A stretch of DNA of 64,000 nucleotides from Vesta saturnalis (GCA_036346205.1 JARFJB010002472.1:6976001-7040000); one strand, 5' to 3'. Shown: positions 13,264 through 25,480, counted from the first letter of the stretch. Notes: generated by a model not told the origin, from the letters alone. Made by a program: numbers and translations.

Positions 13264-15141
13264 CAGTGATGGGCAAATGTGTGGAACCAAGTAAATATCT
13301 CTGGAATTATTAGAGATATCAAAATGAAATTTGGAAGGTGGATACTGCAGTAGATTGCCTATTTGTTTTCATATTTTTTAACAATTTTGAACTTCCGGTT
13401 TTACCGGAAATAATGTCAATTTTAAAATTTGCAACGGAACACCCTGTATATTATTTTAGTTTCTGATGAAACATTTTAATACGAATACAAAAATATCTGG
13501 TTCGATAATTTTTATTTCAATACCTACAGAGATATTAACAGAAAAGTAATTAACGAAAGGAAAAATCTAATATTCATTAAAGAAATAAATAATCATAATT
13601 ATTAACTAAAACTAAGTGATTTTCAAAACATTGAAACTTAAATAAACTAAACTTAATGTATTAGATGTTCAAACTGAGCACCGTTTACTTCTTGACAATA
13701 AGCAAGTCGGTTTGTAAATCCTCTAGTAACATTAGCTATTACTTCTGGTGGAATTCTCTGGATCTCTTGAGTTATTCTTGCAGCTAATTCTTGCAAATTA
13801 TTTGGTCTATCAACATAAACCTTAGACTTTAAATAACCCCACAGAAAATAGTCTAGTGGATTAAGGTAGGGACTTCGTGCAGGCCATTCATAAGTACCCC
13901 TTCTTCCAATCCATCTGTGATGAAATGTCCTATTTAAATGATCTCGAACAATGCGAGCGTAATGGGTGGTGCTCCATCCTGCTGAAACCATATATTATTT
14001 GGTAATTGTCCATTTACCTCAATGCCGGAATCACTTGTGTCTCTAAGAGCTGCAAATACCTATCTCCGTTTAAAGTTTCTTGTAGGAAGAAGGGTCCCAC
14101 GATTCGGTTGTTATAAATGCCTGCCCAAACGTTCAATTTTTGGGGATGTTGTGTATGAGCCACTTGTACCCAATGAGGATTACTTTGCGACCAGTAGCGG
14201 CAGTTATGTCGATTAATCGTACCGTTTAAACAAAATGTAGCCTCGTCTGAAAACACCACATTTCTTATAAAATTATTATCACGGTTGCAAATATCCATCA
14301 TCGTTTCACAAAACTGTAAACGTCTGTCGAAATCGTCTTCGGAGAGTTCTTGAACGAGGCGAATTTTGTATGGATGATATTTTTCTCGCCTTAATATCCT
14401 TCCTACTGAACGACGGCTAATTCCATGCATATTGGCGAGATCAGTAGTGGATAAGTGAGGATTTTCTTCCAAAGATATAGCAACATTTTGAGCTACATCT
14501 TCATTACTTGCACTTTTTAACCGTCCACTTTTCGGTAAATTGCTAACTGTTCCAGTTGTGTCATACCTTCACAAAGTTTTCGTCACTACTGAACGGGGTA
14601 TTTGTGCATTCGGATGAACAATGTTAAAAAGATCACAAACTTCTTGATGCGTCCTTTTCCTCTCCCCATACCCAATCATCATTAATACTTCTATTCTTTT
14701 TCTTTCACTTAATTCGGCCATTTCACGATCAAACTAAAACAATACAATCTTTTTACGTTCAAATACAAACACTAATAACTTATTTTGACAATTACTGTCA
14801 CTTCTACAATGAATTTCATGGACTACTAGCTACCATCAAATTTTTCCTTTCCTTAATTACTTTTCTGTTAATATCTCGGTAGGTATTGAAATAAAAAATA
14901 TCGAACCCGATATTTTTGTATTCGTATTAAAATGTTTCATCAGAAAGTAGAATAATATACAGGGTGTTCCATTGCAAATTTTAAAATTGACATTACTTCT
15001 GGTCAAACCGGAAGTTCAAAATTGTTAAAAAATATGAAAACAAATTGGCAATCTACTGCAGTATCCACCTTCCAAATTTCATTTTGATATCTCTTATAAT
15101 TCCAGAGATATTTACTTGGTTCCATACATTTGCCCAATACT
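13264..15141 (-). mobile_element. Mariner-like element C with about 300 bp inverted ends
   Basis: Left end TA/CAGTGATGGGCAAATGTG, right end CATTTGCCCAATACT/TA. The arms 13264-13565 and 14838-15141 are inverted copies. Each arm holds an outer module ending in GGAACACCCTGTA facing inward (near 13446, mirrored near 14958), then a shared inner portion. The minus-strand transposase lies between. It is inserted in transposase B. Confidence 0.8.
13653..14721 (-). pseudogene. Tc1/mariner transposase C (D,D41D), nearly intact
   Basis: The least damaged transposase here. It starts at ATG 14721 (MAELSERKRIEVLMMIGYGE), with one stop near 14572 (KTL*RYD) and a frameshift near 13985. Two HTH regions, the linker SNLPKSGRLKSASN, then catalytic Asp residues in VVFSDEATF (about 14240), FQQDGAPP (about 13975) and LNPLDYFLWG (about 13855). 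Counting across the frameshift, 41 residues separate the second and third Asp, the D,D41D signature. The usually conserved SPD before the third Asp is SPY. C-terminus NGAQFEHLIH. Confidence 0.88.
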
Positions 15142-15142
15142 T

Positions 15143-15243
15143 ACAATGTTTTTCATCGTTTTATATTGTTTTTCATCGTTTTTCATTGTTTTTCATTGTT
15201 TTACATTGTTTTTCATCGTTTTACATTGTTTTTCATCGTTTTA
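15143..15243. repeat. Minisatellite of TTTTTCATCGTTTTACATTG units
   Basis: About six imperfect units of 10-20 bp (TGTTTTTCATCGTTTTACAT). It separates element C from the second copy of the duplicated segment and may have seeded the rearrangement. Confidence 0.8.
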
Positions 15244-16246
15244 CTATAATAAAAAACCCACAATTATGTTTAATTTTGATTTTAATAAAATATCTAAACT
15301 AAAATTTAAATCCTAAACATATAATACTTACCATAATAACAACCACAAACAACAAATATCGTCACAAAAATAAAAACCGCGAAAACTGGGAACCAACCGT
15401 CCTGTATGGTAACTCGACTACTACTGAGTGCCCCGACACGATCTCATGTAATTCCAGACGTGCCCTCCACTTCAACTCACGATTGAATAGCATTAGGTAC
15501 AAAACTCGCCACGCGCGGCGTGTGGCCACGCCGCGCGTATACAATGAAGGCAAACGCACTAAGCGCGTTGTGGATAGTGAATGTGTTAACAAAGTTGAAA
15601 AAGTCCGTTTTTTTAATGTGACATCCAATACATTATTGGATGGTCGGATGTAGAATTTGTTTCTGCATCGATTTGCTATAACTTTCCCTATACCTATTTC
15701 CAACGGTATTCTTGTTAATCCATATTTGTTATCAAAAGCCAATGAAACTCCAAAACTCCTTGATTTTGACAGGAATAGAAACAATATTGATTTTATATCA
15801 AAGCGGTATCAACACGCATATTCGTTAGTTATCTAGTTACAGTTCTAGTAAGTCTGTTAATTTTCTCAGGTACAGTTTATAATGGAGAATATTTCAATAA
15901 TGAGTTGTTACATTTTTTTGAATGTGGACAAATTGTCAGACGAACATGCATATTATTTAACGAACGATATCTGGACCTACCAACAATGGAAGCGAACTCT
16001 GTTTCTGTCATCAGGCTTACTCCTGAGAAAGACTGATTTCATACTTGAGTCGAATTCACTTATTATGATTTTTTCACTAACTCTCAGATTCGAACTTTGG
16101 TACCTTTCACTTAGAAGTCTGACATCTTTACGGCTGAACACTTTAAAACATAACAACTTTAACAATGTAATCGCAAAATCAATGTAATGTAACCTATGTT
16201 GAAGAGCATACAAAATACATTGAACATTTATTATAAACAGATTTTT
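15244..16246. repeat. Duplicated segment, copy 2
   Basis: Direct repeat of 10332-11278. It retains the piggyBac first exon, donor site and right end but no transposase. Its right edge abuts the LINE at 16247. An extra TCCTTGATTTTGACAGG-containing stretch near 15755-15805 is absent from copy 1. Confidence 0.85.
16031..16145 (-). mobile_element. tRNA-derived SINE fragment, copy 2
   Basis: Same family as 11071-11182. B box AGTTCGAATC on the minus strand at 16087-16096 and A-box-like TTCAGCCGTAAAG near 16135. Confidence 0.65.
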
Positions 16247-17890
16247 GGTGAGAGACACAAAAGTAATGCGCGGATCGGAATGTGGATCGGACCATTTTTT
16301 GGTTGTATCAAGAGTCTGTTTAGGGCAAAAGTGGGTCTGGAGAAGGAACCCAAACGTAGTGCGAACGTCCAGAATTAGGGTAGACAAACTAGTAGATAAT
16401 GGTGCGGGAATCAAATACGTAGATGCCGTGAGTTGAGAGTTGAATGTGAATGAAACCTTGTGGAACGAACAAATAAAAGACACTGACTTTGAAAGTGTAT
16501 GGATATGCTTGAAAAACTGTGCTGTCAATTGTGCCGTGCGGATATGTGGAAGAGCGACTGTAGGTAGACAGAAAAAATGTGCTTGGTGGACTGAATCGTT
16601 GAAAACAGTATGTAAGAAAAAAGATGCGTACATGGAAACGATTGCTGCAAAAAGGATACTGAGAAAAAGATATTGTACGAGGTGTACAGATTAAGAAACA
16701 AAGAAGCGAAGAAGGCAGTGAGAAGGCAGTAAAGAGGAAGTGAGGTTGTGGAAAGAGAGAAAATGCAAAATGATTTTGAGGGAAACAAAAAACTTTTCTG
16801 AAAATGGGTCAAAAATACAAAACGTGCAACGAAATAGTATGGGACGATTGTGTAGTGAGGAAATGCTGGCAAGAATATTTCGGAAAGCTGTACAGTAGTG
16901 AGAAAAATAAGACTAAAGATTTAAATGAGGAGAATGTAGAAGGAATGGTGAATGAAACTGAAAAGGATATAGGGATAAATGAGGTAGATAAAATAGTAGG
17001 AAAGTTGAAAAACGATAAAGGGATGTGCAGAGTGGCTTCATGCCAGGTAGAGGATGTATTGATCAGATGGTTGCTCTCCAGCAGGTGATCGAAGAGTGTT
17101 TCAGTGTAAAAAGGAAGCTGTACTGCGCGTTTGTAGATCTGGAAAAGCATTCGACGGAGTGAATAGGGAGAAGTTGTGGGAAGTATTAAATGAATATGGC
17201 GTAAATAAAAACAGTATACAACGGTAGCCGAGCGGGTGTTAAGGTAAGAGGAGGTGTGAGTGAATACTTTAATATTGAGTAATGAATGCGACAAGGCTGT
17301 GTGATGTCTCCGTGGTTGTTCAATGTATACATGGACAAATATGTTAGGCAACATGTACCGATACAAATGGTGTAATGGTTGGTGACGTAAATGTACGAGT
17401 GCTGGTGTATGCAGGTGATAAAGTCTTATCAAATGGCAATGCGGATGAGCTACAAACGGCTCTGAAAAAGTTTGATATAGTGTGAGAGGGCATGAACGTG
17501 AACAAAATTAAGATTGTGGTGTCCAATCGGAAGATGGAAAGGAGCGTAGAGTATTTACTCTTCAAAATGAAACTGTGGAACATGTGGACGAACTGGTATA
17601 TCTGGCTAGAATGGTTATTGTAGATGGTACAATAGATGGAGAGATTGGACGAAGGGTCAATATTGGAAAGAAAGTGATTGAAAGTATGTGGACGAATGAG
17701 AAACGAAAGCGTGAGCCTAGCTGCAAAACGAGCAATCTATAATGGCGTGCTTGTCCCGTTAAACTGTATGGAAGTGAGACATGGGTACGTCAAAAATAGC
17801 ACGAAAGAGAAATAAATGCCGTGGGTCCTGAAAAGCGCATGTGGTAAAACGAGACGGGATAAGGTAAATAATGGGCGTATAATTTTATTA
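16247..17890 (+). pseudogene. LINE-A: endonuclease end plus reverse transcriptase, broken
   Basis: Non-LTR retrotransposon body. From the left: the end of an APE-type endonuclease domain (RGSECGSDHFLVVSRV near 16270, with the family SDH motif), a linker with an ACWW-like segment (KKCAWWTESLK), the segment before RT, GFMPGRGCIDQM (about 17035), FVDLEKAF-like (about 17135), RQGCVMSPWLFNVYMD (about 17290), the catalytic motif as VLVYAGDKV (about 17400; YADD changed to YAGD), then the C-terminal KLYGSETWVRQ (about 17760) and CGKTRRDK. RT motifs before GFMPGRG are deleted and many frameshifts occur. The 5' end is truncated. Confidence 0.85.
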
Positions 17891-17989
17891 AGAAAAAATG
17901 TAAGGAATTCAAAATAATGGACATGTGCCAAATTTTTCCCAGATTTGAGTAAGTTGGTTGCTCCACGATTTTACGTACATTACGTTAAA

Positions 17990-18475
17990 ACGAAAACGTT
18001 AAAAATTTGTTTTTTGTTTTACAAAAAAATGCCAAGGAATCAAAATTTGTGCTTGATATAAATCAAGCACGAATTTTGAACAAATCTGCAATCAAGTTTC
18101 CAATATTAATACAGTGTGTTCATAAAACAAAAACAAAGGAAAAATGACTTATTAATTTTACGAAAAAATGACAAAGGAATAAAAATTTGTGCTTAATGTA
18201 TAACAAACAAATTATCCAGGCAAGTGGATTGGTCGAAGAGTTGGCCACCTTGATCTACAGTATTAGCACCACTCGCCTTTTTTTGTGGGGATATTTGAAA
18301 TCTGAGGTCTACAAAACACAACTAACATCTCTTACTAATTCAAGACTGCGCATTATTCAAGTTTGCAGAGATATAAAAAATAAGCATTCCAAAAAGTGCG
18401 ACAGGAATTTTAAAATAGACTTTACTATATCTAGAATGTTAATGGTGGTCACTTTGAACACATGATTAAATAACA
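17990..18475 (+). pseudogene. Mariner-like transposase C-terminal fragment
   Basis: 18210-18475 reads YPGKWIGRRVG, then FLWGYLKSEVYKTQL, then a tail whose last codons match the GGHFEHMIK ending of this family. The third catalytic Asp region is frameshifted. Upstream (18010-18200) two related stretches of about 40 bp (ATTTGTGCTTGATA and ATTTGTGCTTAATG) form a short imperfect duplication. Confidence 0.65.
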
Positions 18476-18831
18476 GTTATTTTTTGTTAACACTTGTCTT
18501 TTAATGTATTTGTAATTCTTTTATCATATCCTTTAAGATTACTTATGTCATAACATAATACGGGAGCATCTGAAAAGTTTAAAAAGGCTCCGTTTTAAAC
18601 AACGATTAAATAACAATGGAGGGTTGGTATCAAAGGCAAAACATATGATTGAATAAAGGTTTACTAGACCTTTTAAATAAGGTATTACTCGATACTTACA
18701 GCCATAAAAAATTGAAGGGGTATCTCCAGTAAGGAAGGGGTAAATCTGTCCTTTATGACATTAGCGCCAAAAAGTGTCCCCCTCAAGTTAAAAGTTGACG
18801 TGTTTCGGGAACTCCTAACTCGGCGCATTTC

Positions 18832-18833
<2 letters not shown>

Positions 18834-18874
<41 letters not shown>
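18834..18874. repeat. (TA)n microsatellite at the left edge of element H
   Basis: About 40 bp of TA adjoining the eroded left end of the mariner-like element H. TA is the target of that superfamily. Confidence 0.95.
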
Positions 18875-18877
<3 letters not shown>

Positions 18878-19570
18878 TAAACGAGAAGGGGATGGAAAAT
18901 TGTATAAAGACGAAATAAGTTAGAGAAATGATTTTTGGACCAGGGTAGGTATCAATAGACACTACATATTATTACATTTTTGTAAAGCCCATAAAATACG
19001 CTTAGGTTTGATACCAAATTGCACGGATCTATCTCCTTTGGTTTTAGAGATATTCAATTGTTTTTCGAAAAAATTATCCCACTTGCCGCCACTGATTTGT
19101 TAGGCGACTTTTATTTATTTTCAAATGACAAAAAAATGTTTGGCGGTTCTGTAGTATTTTGAAATATCTTAATGTACAGGAAGTGTCACTGTTTGTTAAA
19201 ACAACTTTATTAATTTTCTTAAATGCCCTCCCCGTATCATTCGATGCTCTGTTTCATATTCTTTCTTTTTCATCAAGCATGTCTTATACCTAAAATTAAT
19301 GATTTTCAAAATATATTTGCCAGTTAATATAACAATTACAAATTGATTTAACGAATTATTTTAAATTTAACAGACTTTTTTGAACAAAATTAATGCATAA
19401 AACACTCTTGCTTCTAGGTTAATTTAAACCAGTCCTTAGTAAAATTCGATTTGATTATGTTCAGATCAACGATTTCAGTTTTTACGTCTTTTTGTAAATG
19501 TAAGCATACAAAAATGGTCATGGAATTGTAGTTTCAGGCTAAAGAATTTTTTAATCAAGTATTAATTTAT
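18875..19570 (+). repeat. Left inverted arm of element H
   Basis: Inverted match to 27420-28269, with indels. The right arm carries an additional MITE-like piece near 28085-28160. Confidence 0.72.
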
Positions 19571-19860
19571 AAATGAAACTTTGGCGTTCTTAAATATCTA
19601 TAACTTACAAAGTTTTCAGATACTCTCAATTCTATTGTAAAAATTCGAATCTTCCAAAGTATATTTAATTTATTTGTTTATCTATTGGCATTACCAAATT
19701 TGTCTTAATATTGTAAATTGACTATGCATTGTTTTTAGTAAATTAAGCTGGTGAAAGTAACTGTAAACGTATATAATTTTTATATGCAATGCTGTGTACT
19801 GAAATTAACAAATACACATTACAACAAAACAAGAACAATAAAATAAAAAAGAAAAAAATA

Positions 19861-20533
19861 TCAATTTCTCATTAAACGCTCGAACGTTCTTCCTGCAACT
19901 TCAATACATTTATTGACACGTCGCACAAAATTATTTTTCACTAACTCTAATGTCGGCCATGTGATATTTTGAAAAGCATTTCTGATTCTTTCCTTCATTT
20001 TTTCTGGTGTGGTTGGAATTTATGTATGCACAAAAAGAAATCGAGTGGGGTCAGATCAGGTGACCTCGGTGGCCAAGAAATGGGTCCTCCTCGACCTATC
20101 CACTGATTTTCTTTCCAGTGGTTTAAAAATGTTCGTACGTCTCGATGATAGTGGGCGGGTGCACCATTATGCTGGAACCACACACTTCCATAAACTGCTT
20201 CATTAATATTTTGAAGAAGGTTAGTAGCACATCTCTTAAAAAATTTAAATACACCTGGCCGGTTAGAGTATCTTCAAAAAAATAAGGACCTATAACATTG
20301 GGCCCAATAATCCCCCCCACACATTTAGTGACCACCGATTTTGTTGGTCAACATGCCAGATCCAATGAGGATTTTCAGTGCTATAATGGTGCATGTTGTT
20401 TGTTCACTAAACCATTACTTTTGAAGGTAGCTTCGTCACTAAATGATGCAGAATTGAGAAAATTAGGAACTTCTGCAATTTTTTGCAAAAAACAGTTACA
20501 AAAATTAATTCTTCGTTCAAAATGTTGACCATA
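19861..20533 (-). pseudogene. Element H transposase, C-terminal part
   Basis: Minus strand: QHFERRINFC at the insertion edge, SFSDEATFKSNG with the first catalytic Asp (about 20440), GIIGPNVIGPYFFEDTLTG, FQHNGAPAHYH where the second catalytic Asp is Asn (about 20170), and SPDLTPLDFFL with the third Asp (about 20060). 41 residues lie between the second and third positions. The end RTFERLMRN and its stop lie at 19861. Stops and frameshifts near 20380 and 20040. Confidence 0.85.
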
Positions 20534-21708
20534 AGTAGAAGGCCGGCACCATCCATCCTTTTTACGTCACAAGCCGCCCACTTTCACTTTTTATATGCCC
20601 ACGTGGGGACCGGATTTTCACCTTTATTTTTACTCGCTTACGTGTAGGACGTGTTTTTTCACCCTATTTTGCACATCCACGTGTGAGACCACATTTTCAA
20701 CCCTTATTTTTATATACCGTGTGAGACCGTATCCTTTCTTTTCGAAGGCCCTTTTCAACCCTAATTATTTACTTTGCACGTGAGATCGTGTTTTCAACCC
20801 TTATTTTTACACACTCACGTGTGAGACCGCATTTTCAACCCTTATTTTCATCCCTAATTAAAGTTTTGATTTTTAATGGCATACGTGAAGGACCGTATTT
20901 ATTACCCTTATTTTGAGATGGTGATCTTTAATTATTTTATTAATTAATTATCCTAGGAAATTCTTAATCTGATAGCTTTAAGATGATTATGATCTTTAAT
21001 TATTTCTATTAATTAATTATTTTTAGCCCCTGGAAATGATGTAAAAGATAGTTTATTTAATTTTGTGTTTTACTATTAACATTTATTAGAACTTGTTTAT
21101 CAGATATTATTTAAAGAATTGATTAGATAATAATAATCACGTACACATTGACTGTATTTCCATTTTATTTTATTAGCGTATTTTTTGATCAAATGAGATT
21201 GTTATTACATTTATTTTAATGCCTATCTACAGGTTGTATTTAGGTGGGCTGGTCTAGGGTTATTTGGTGGTATTAAGGTCCTTCTGGCTATATTAAGAAC
21301 AGTGCCTCTGGAGGTTAGGCAAATCCACACGCATACAATGTTGGAAATTGCATAATTAATAAGATATTATTATTAAAATTATCGACCCTATTGCTTTAAA
21401 ATGGCCACATGCTATTGGATGATCTTTTACCTAAAACGTTGTATTTCTAATAAGGGGTTCTTCGACACGTTAGGGCTTCGCAACTTGTTCTCAGGCCTTC
21501 GACCCCTGGCTGGAGATGGTGTGGAACCTAACCTTATAAGACAAGTAAGAGCTTATATCGTGGCCCCTTGATGCAATTGTATGTTGTTCTAACTTAATCT
21601 CAGCTGTAGGCCTTCGACCCGTCAATACAAAATTGTATTCTAAAAGGAGGTTCTTAAGGACTTGTATCAGGGTCGGCGCCCTGGCCCTTTGAGTAAAAAT
21701 TGATTTTA

Positions 21709-21722
21709 GCGCCATCTAGTGG
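21709..21722 (-). promoter_or_regulatory. CTCF-core-like site in arm L1
   Basis: Minus strand reads CCACTAGATGGCGC, fitting every position of the published CTCF core consensus CCASYAGRKGGCRS. The same 14-mer is in all four giant arms. Binding is inferred only. Confidence 0.5.
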
Positions 21723-21911
21723 CGTATAGACTAATGAACATTTTCTGAAGATGATAATGCACACCTCTGTCTTGCTTTATCTTGTTTTTCCCTTCTTTTC
21801 TCACACACGCACAAACAAATCAATTTTTTGAAAGCTGATCTTATGACGTTAACCTGTGTAATAATATTTTAAAAAATCTTTATCGGCATTTTTGTTAGCA
21901 ATATCAAAAAA

Positions 21912-21925
21912 ACACACACACACAC

Positions 21926-21979
<54 letters not shown>
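21912..21979. repeat. (CA)n(TA)n compound microsatellite in arm L1
   Basis: CA repeats followed by about 50 bp of TA. Counterparts at the same relative position in the other arms are 24749-24807, about 55762-55772 (very short) and 57740-57792. Confidence 0.95.
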
Positions 21980-21986
<7 letters not shown>

Positions 21987-22225
21987 AAATAATACGCTTA
22001 CCTTTAAGTTTTCCTTCCACCTAATATTAAACTGAGTTTTTACGTGTCTCACTAGCATTTGTGAATGGATGAATATAAACACTGATTACATACCTGTCAT
22101 TAACTATTTTAGAAAGTAATACAGAAAAACCTGAATTCTATTTAAAAACAGTACAAAAATTTACATTCAAAACACAAATATTTTAAAAATTTTGCTAACG
22201 CGACATTACTTTTAAATAACTGAAT

Positions 22226-24489
22226 CTTCAGGTAACGTAAAAACTCATTAAACAGTGATTACACATTAAATACTTAAAATATATAACTTTTATACTACAT
22301 CTATTATTACATAGAGATGGATTATTCTTAAATTTAATTGATTTCGATAGAGCTCTGAAATACTACAACCGTTCGAAATCTTGCTTCTTCTCGATATCAA
22401 AAAGCTATACTAGTGGTACATTAAGTAAGCATAATAGCGGATACAGCTACATGCTAACGATAATTGTTTTTTCTGCATGAGATTTTGAATGAGACAGCCT
22501 CGCAGGTATTTTTAAGAAAACTATACACATCTCATGAGATCAAACGAGATTTTTGAGATACAATCTCCTCATCGTCTGCACCTTGAACGATTATATTGTA
22601 ACCTATAAAAGTAGCTAATAACCCTAATAGTTTATCAGACATTATTACATGGACACGAGGTTTGCCCTAAATTAACTGGTTTCAACGTTCTCTGGAATGC
22701 TGCACACTTAAAATCTTTAAGTTCGCTCCAGAAGTTGTACCGTATTCATTTCCTTCAATTTTATCTGCAATCGTCGAGACTGTAGTATGCTTAATACATA
22801 AACAGAATCTTCAATACTGTGATGTGTAGAGCAAAACAAAGCAGTTGCACCCAATTTTACATAACCCCTTTTAAAAACTCGCAAAAGCAAAAACAAACCC
22901 ACGGACTAGGCACGCCCGGCGTTTCCAAAAGCTTTTAGACAAAGTGCCTACGCACAACTCACTAGCACGCTTTCTGAGGTCAAACGAAAACCCGCACGCA
23001 TCACGCAAACCACAAACACGAGAGCACGAGAAGGTAAAAAAACCGTTGAAAAATAACCCAACCAACCAACCCAAAACGCCCAACGGTTTCCCTCGACGGG
23101 CTCCCCAGTTTCCCCCCCCCCACGCTCTCGTTACCCACCTGGAGCACAGCCACGCCCCATACCTGACGCGGATGTTACGCAAAAGCCGCCAGGCATACCA
23201 GGAAATTTAACCCCACAAACGCCCCAGACGTAGACGTTCGTAAACTTAAAAATGTCGAGGTGGGATGTTAGGAAAAATTTATTAAAAAATTGAAGGAAAT
23301 TAACGGAAAAAAATTTTTTTAAAAAAAAAATAACTTTATTTTAACTTGCTTTATCGGTTTTTTTCAAGTAACGCGTTTCTCTGGTTTGCCCTTACCTTCG
23401 CTTTTCCCCCCAACCTCTTGGTGGCCCAGCTTTCGTCAGCCATCTTACTTGGGGTTTGGTAATGAAAAGTCAGTTTCTTGTCCGTGTGGGCAATTCGGGA
23501 AATCTTAAGCAATGCTATGTCACACTTTAAAAAACCCCGGGAAAGGGTTTTTTGGTCTTTGCAAACGTCTTCAATGTTGGGTAGTGGATTTCGGTGGAAA
23601 AAGTTTGCCTTAAACAAGCCCCTATGTTTATAAATTAAAGTTTTTTTAGGTCAGGTTTTTAAGATTTAGGGTACCCTTTTGTTAAAAACCTTTTTTTTTG
23701 TTATGTTTGAAGTTTCAAGTTTCGAAGAGTAGGGGGGGGTTTACGGGACGACCAAAAGGTGCAAGCTCCAAAGGCGTCCGTTTTAGGGCCTCTGTCGTAG
23801 CGACATTGGGTTGACTTATGGTCTTATGTTTAGTGAGCGTGAGTTTCTTTACTTGTTGGGAAGTTTTTTATCCTGCAGCGTAACTCTCTTTCCCCTTTGT
23901 TTTTTTGATCCGCTAAAATGCTATATTGTTTAGTTTAGGCCTTTGTTTGAAAAAGCAAATTTTTGGGGGTATCCCAGTCCGGGATTATTTTAAATTTTAC
24001 AATGTATTTATGATTTAGGTTATTAAGTAATTAAGGTGAAATAACTGTAATTGGTTTTCCTTAAATCAATATTAAAGTTTAGTTTAGAAAATTAATTGGT
24101 TTTGAGTAAAATTGAAGGAAATTATACAATTCGGGGCCTTAAAATTTTAATTGCAGATTAACAGGTTAAACCATTAATTTACAAACCCGTGTCCTGTAAA
24201 ATTCGTAAACTATTAGGGTTAAACTTTAAGGTTACTATAATTTAATAAATAAATTTTTAAAATTATTATTTAGTTTTTTTTTTAAAAAATGCCGTTATTA
24301 AAAAATTAGCAAAAAAATCAAAATTTAGGTAGCTTGTTTTACTTATTAAGTAATGTTATTTTTATAAAAAAAAAAATTTGCTTTTTAATTTCCAGGTATC
24401 AAACAATTAAATTTAAAATAATATTTATTAATAATAATTTTTAAAGTTTAATTTTTAAGATTTAATGAACATTTTAATATTTTTAATTT
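22226..24489. other. Core of giant element 1; no gene recognised
   Basis: A GC-rich block (about 22890-23230) with open frames on both strands lies beside AT-rich, homopolymer-laden DNA (23240-24480). I recognise no domain. A stretch near 23262-23310 (GTTAGGAAAAATTTATTAAA, then ATTGAAGGAAA) matches the inner arm of giant element 2 near 56310-56350, so part of the core is homologous inner-arm sequence. The many homopolymers may reflect consensus errors in a hard-to-read palindrome. Confidence 0.5.
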
Positions 24490-24743
24490 GAAATTCAATT
24501 ATTTAAAAGTAGTTAGCAAAATTTTTAAAATATTTGTGTTTTGAATGTAAATTTTGTAAGTACAGTTTTGTTAAATACGAATTCAGGTTTTTCTGTATTA
24601 CTTTCTAAATAGTTAATGACAGGTATGTAATCGAGTGTTTATGTTCATCCATTCACAAAGTGTGTTTAGTGAGACACGTTGTATAAAAAATTCAGTTTAA
24701 CATATGGTAGCGTGAAGGAAAACTTCTAAAGGTAAGCGTATTA

Positions 24744-24748
<5 letters not shown>

Positions 24749-24807
<59 letters not shown>
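24749..24807. repeat. (TA)n microsatellite in arm R1
   Basis: About 58 bp of TA, in the position equivalent to 21912-21979. Confidence 0.95.
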
Positions 24808-24810
<3 letters not shown>

Positions 24811-25466
24811 TGTTTTTACCTGATATTGCTAACAAAATGCCGATAAATTTTAAATATATTATTAGGTTAACGTCATAAGATCAGCTCTACAAAATAGTAG
24901 GTACGCACGGATTTTAAACTTATAGTTATTGTTAATTCATATAATAATAAACCATTAAAACCTTTTGCCTTTTATTTCCATTATATCAGTTTGATATTCT
25001 TAAAACATGTTAATTTTAATTTAACTCTATGTTATATATAAGTAATTATTACTTTTAATGGGTTTTCAGCTGTTAATGAACACGTTACAATGAAACATTT
25101 TGTGTATGTAATTAAACATGCAAATAAATCAGATATGATGTTCCTAATGTATAGGTGGTGACTGTTTAGAGGATCTGCCTATACATAAAGCATCATTGCA
25201 TTAGGGTAGAAATTATTTATTATTTCACGTCATATTTAATTAGACTTTAATGCATTCAGTTTGAACTGTAATCTGATTTCCGCAAACTGTAAGACATAAT
25301 TTCGGTTGATTGATTGAGTTTTATCTGATGATCGAACGTGATTTGTTTGAGATTGATTAATTAATTGATTTGTTGTGTGTGTGAGAAAGAGAGGGGAGGA
25401 AGAAACAAGATAGAGCAAGACAGAGGTGTGCATTATCATCTCAGAAAATGTTCATTAGTCTATACG

Positions 25467-25480
25467 CCACTAGATGGCGC
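25467..25480 (+). promoter_or_regulatory. CTCF-core-like site in arm R1
   Basis: CCACTAGATGGCGC on the plus strand, opposite in orientation to the L1 site, so the pair points toward the outer ends symmetrically. Confidence 0.5.

Larger units (their letters stand above)
20534..22225 (+). repeat. Left arm of giant element 1
   Basis: Inverted match to 24490-26646. Outer tandem units (near 20600-20890) repeat CACGTGTGAGACCGCATTTT-like blocks. Contains the CTCF-like site (21709-21722), a CA/TA microsatellite, and on the minus strand a donor-like AAAGGTAAGCG near 22000. Confidence 0.82.

Noticed and set aside
15977..17583. Minus-strand frames over 15977-17583
   Set aside because: Shadows of the plus-strand LINE-A and of the segment duplication.
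22871..23210. Overlapping frames of about 90-100 codons on both strands in the GC-rich block
   Set aside because: Open on both strands because of high GC; no domain and no codon pattern to favour either.
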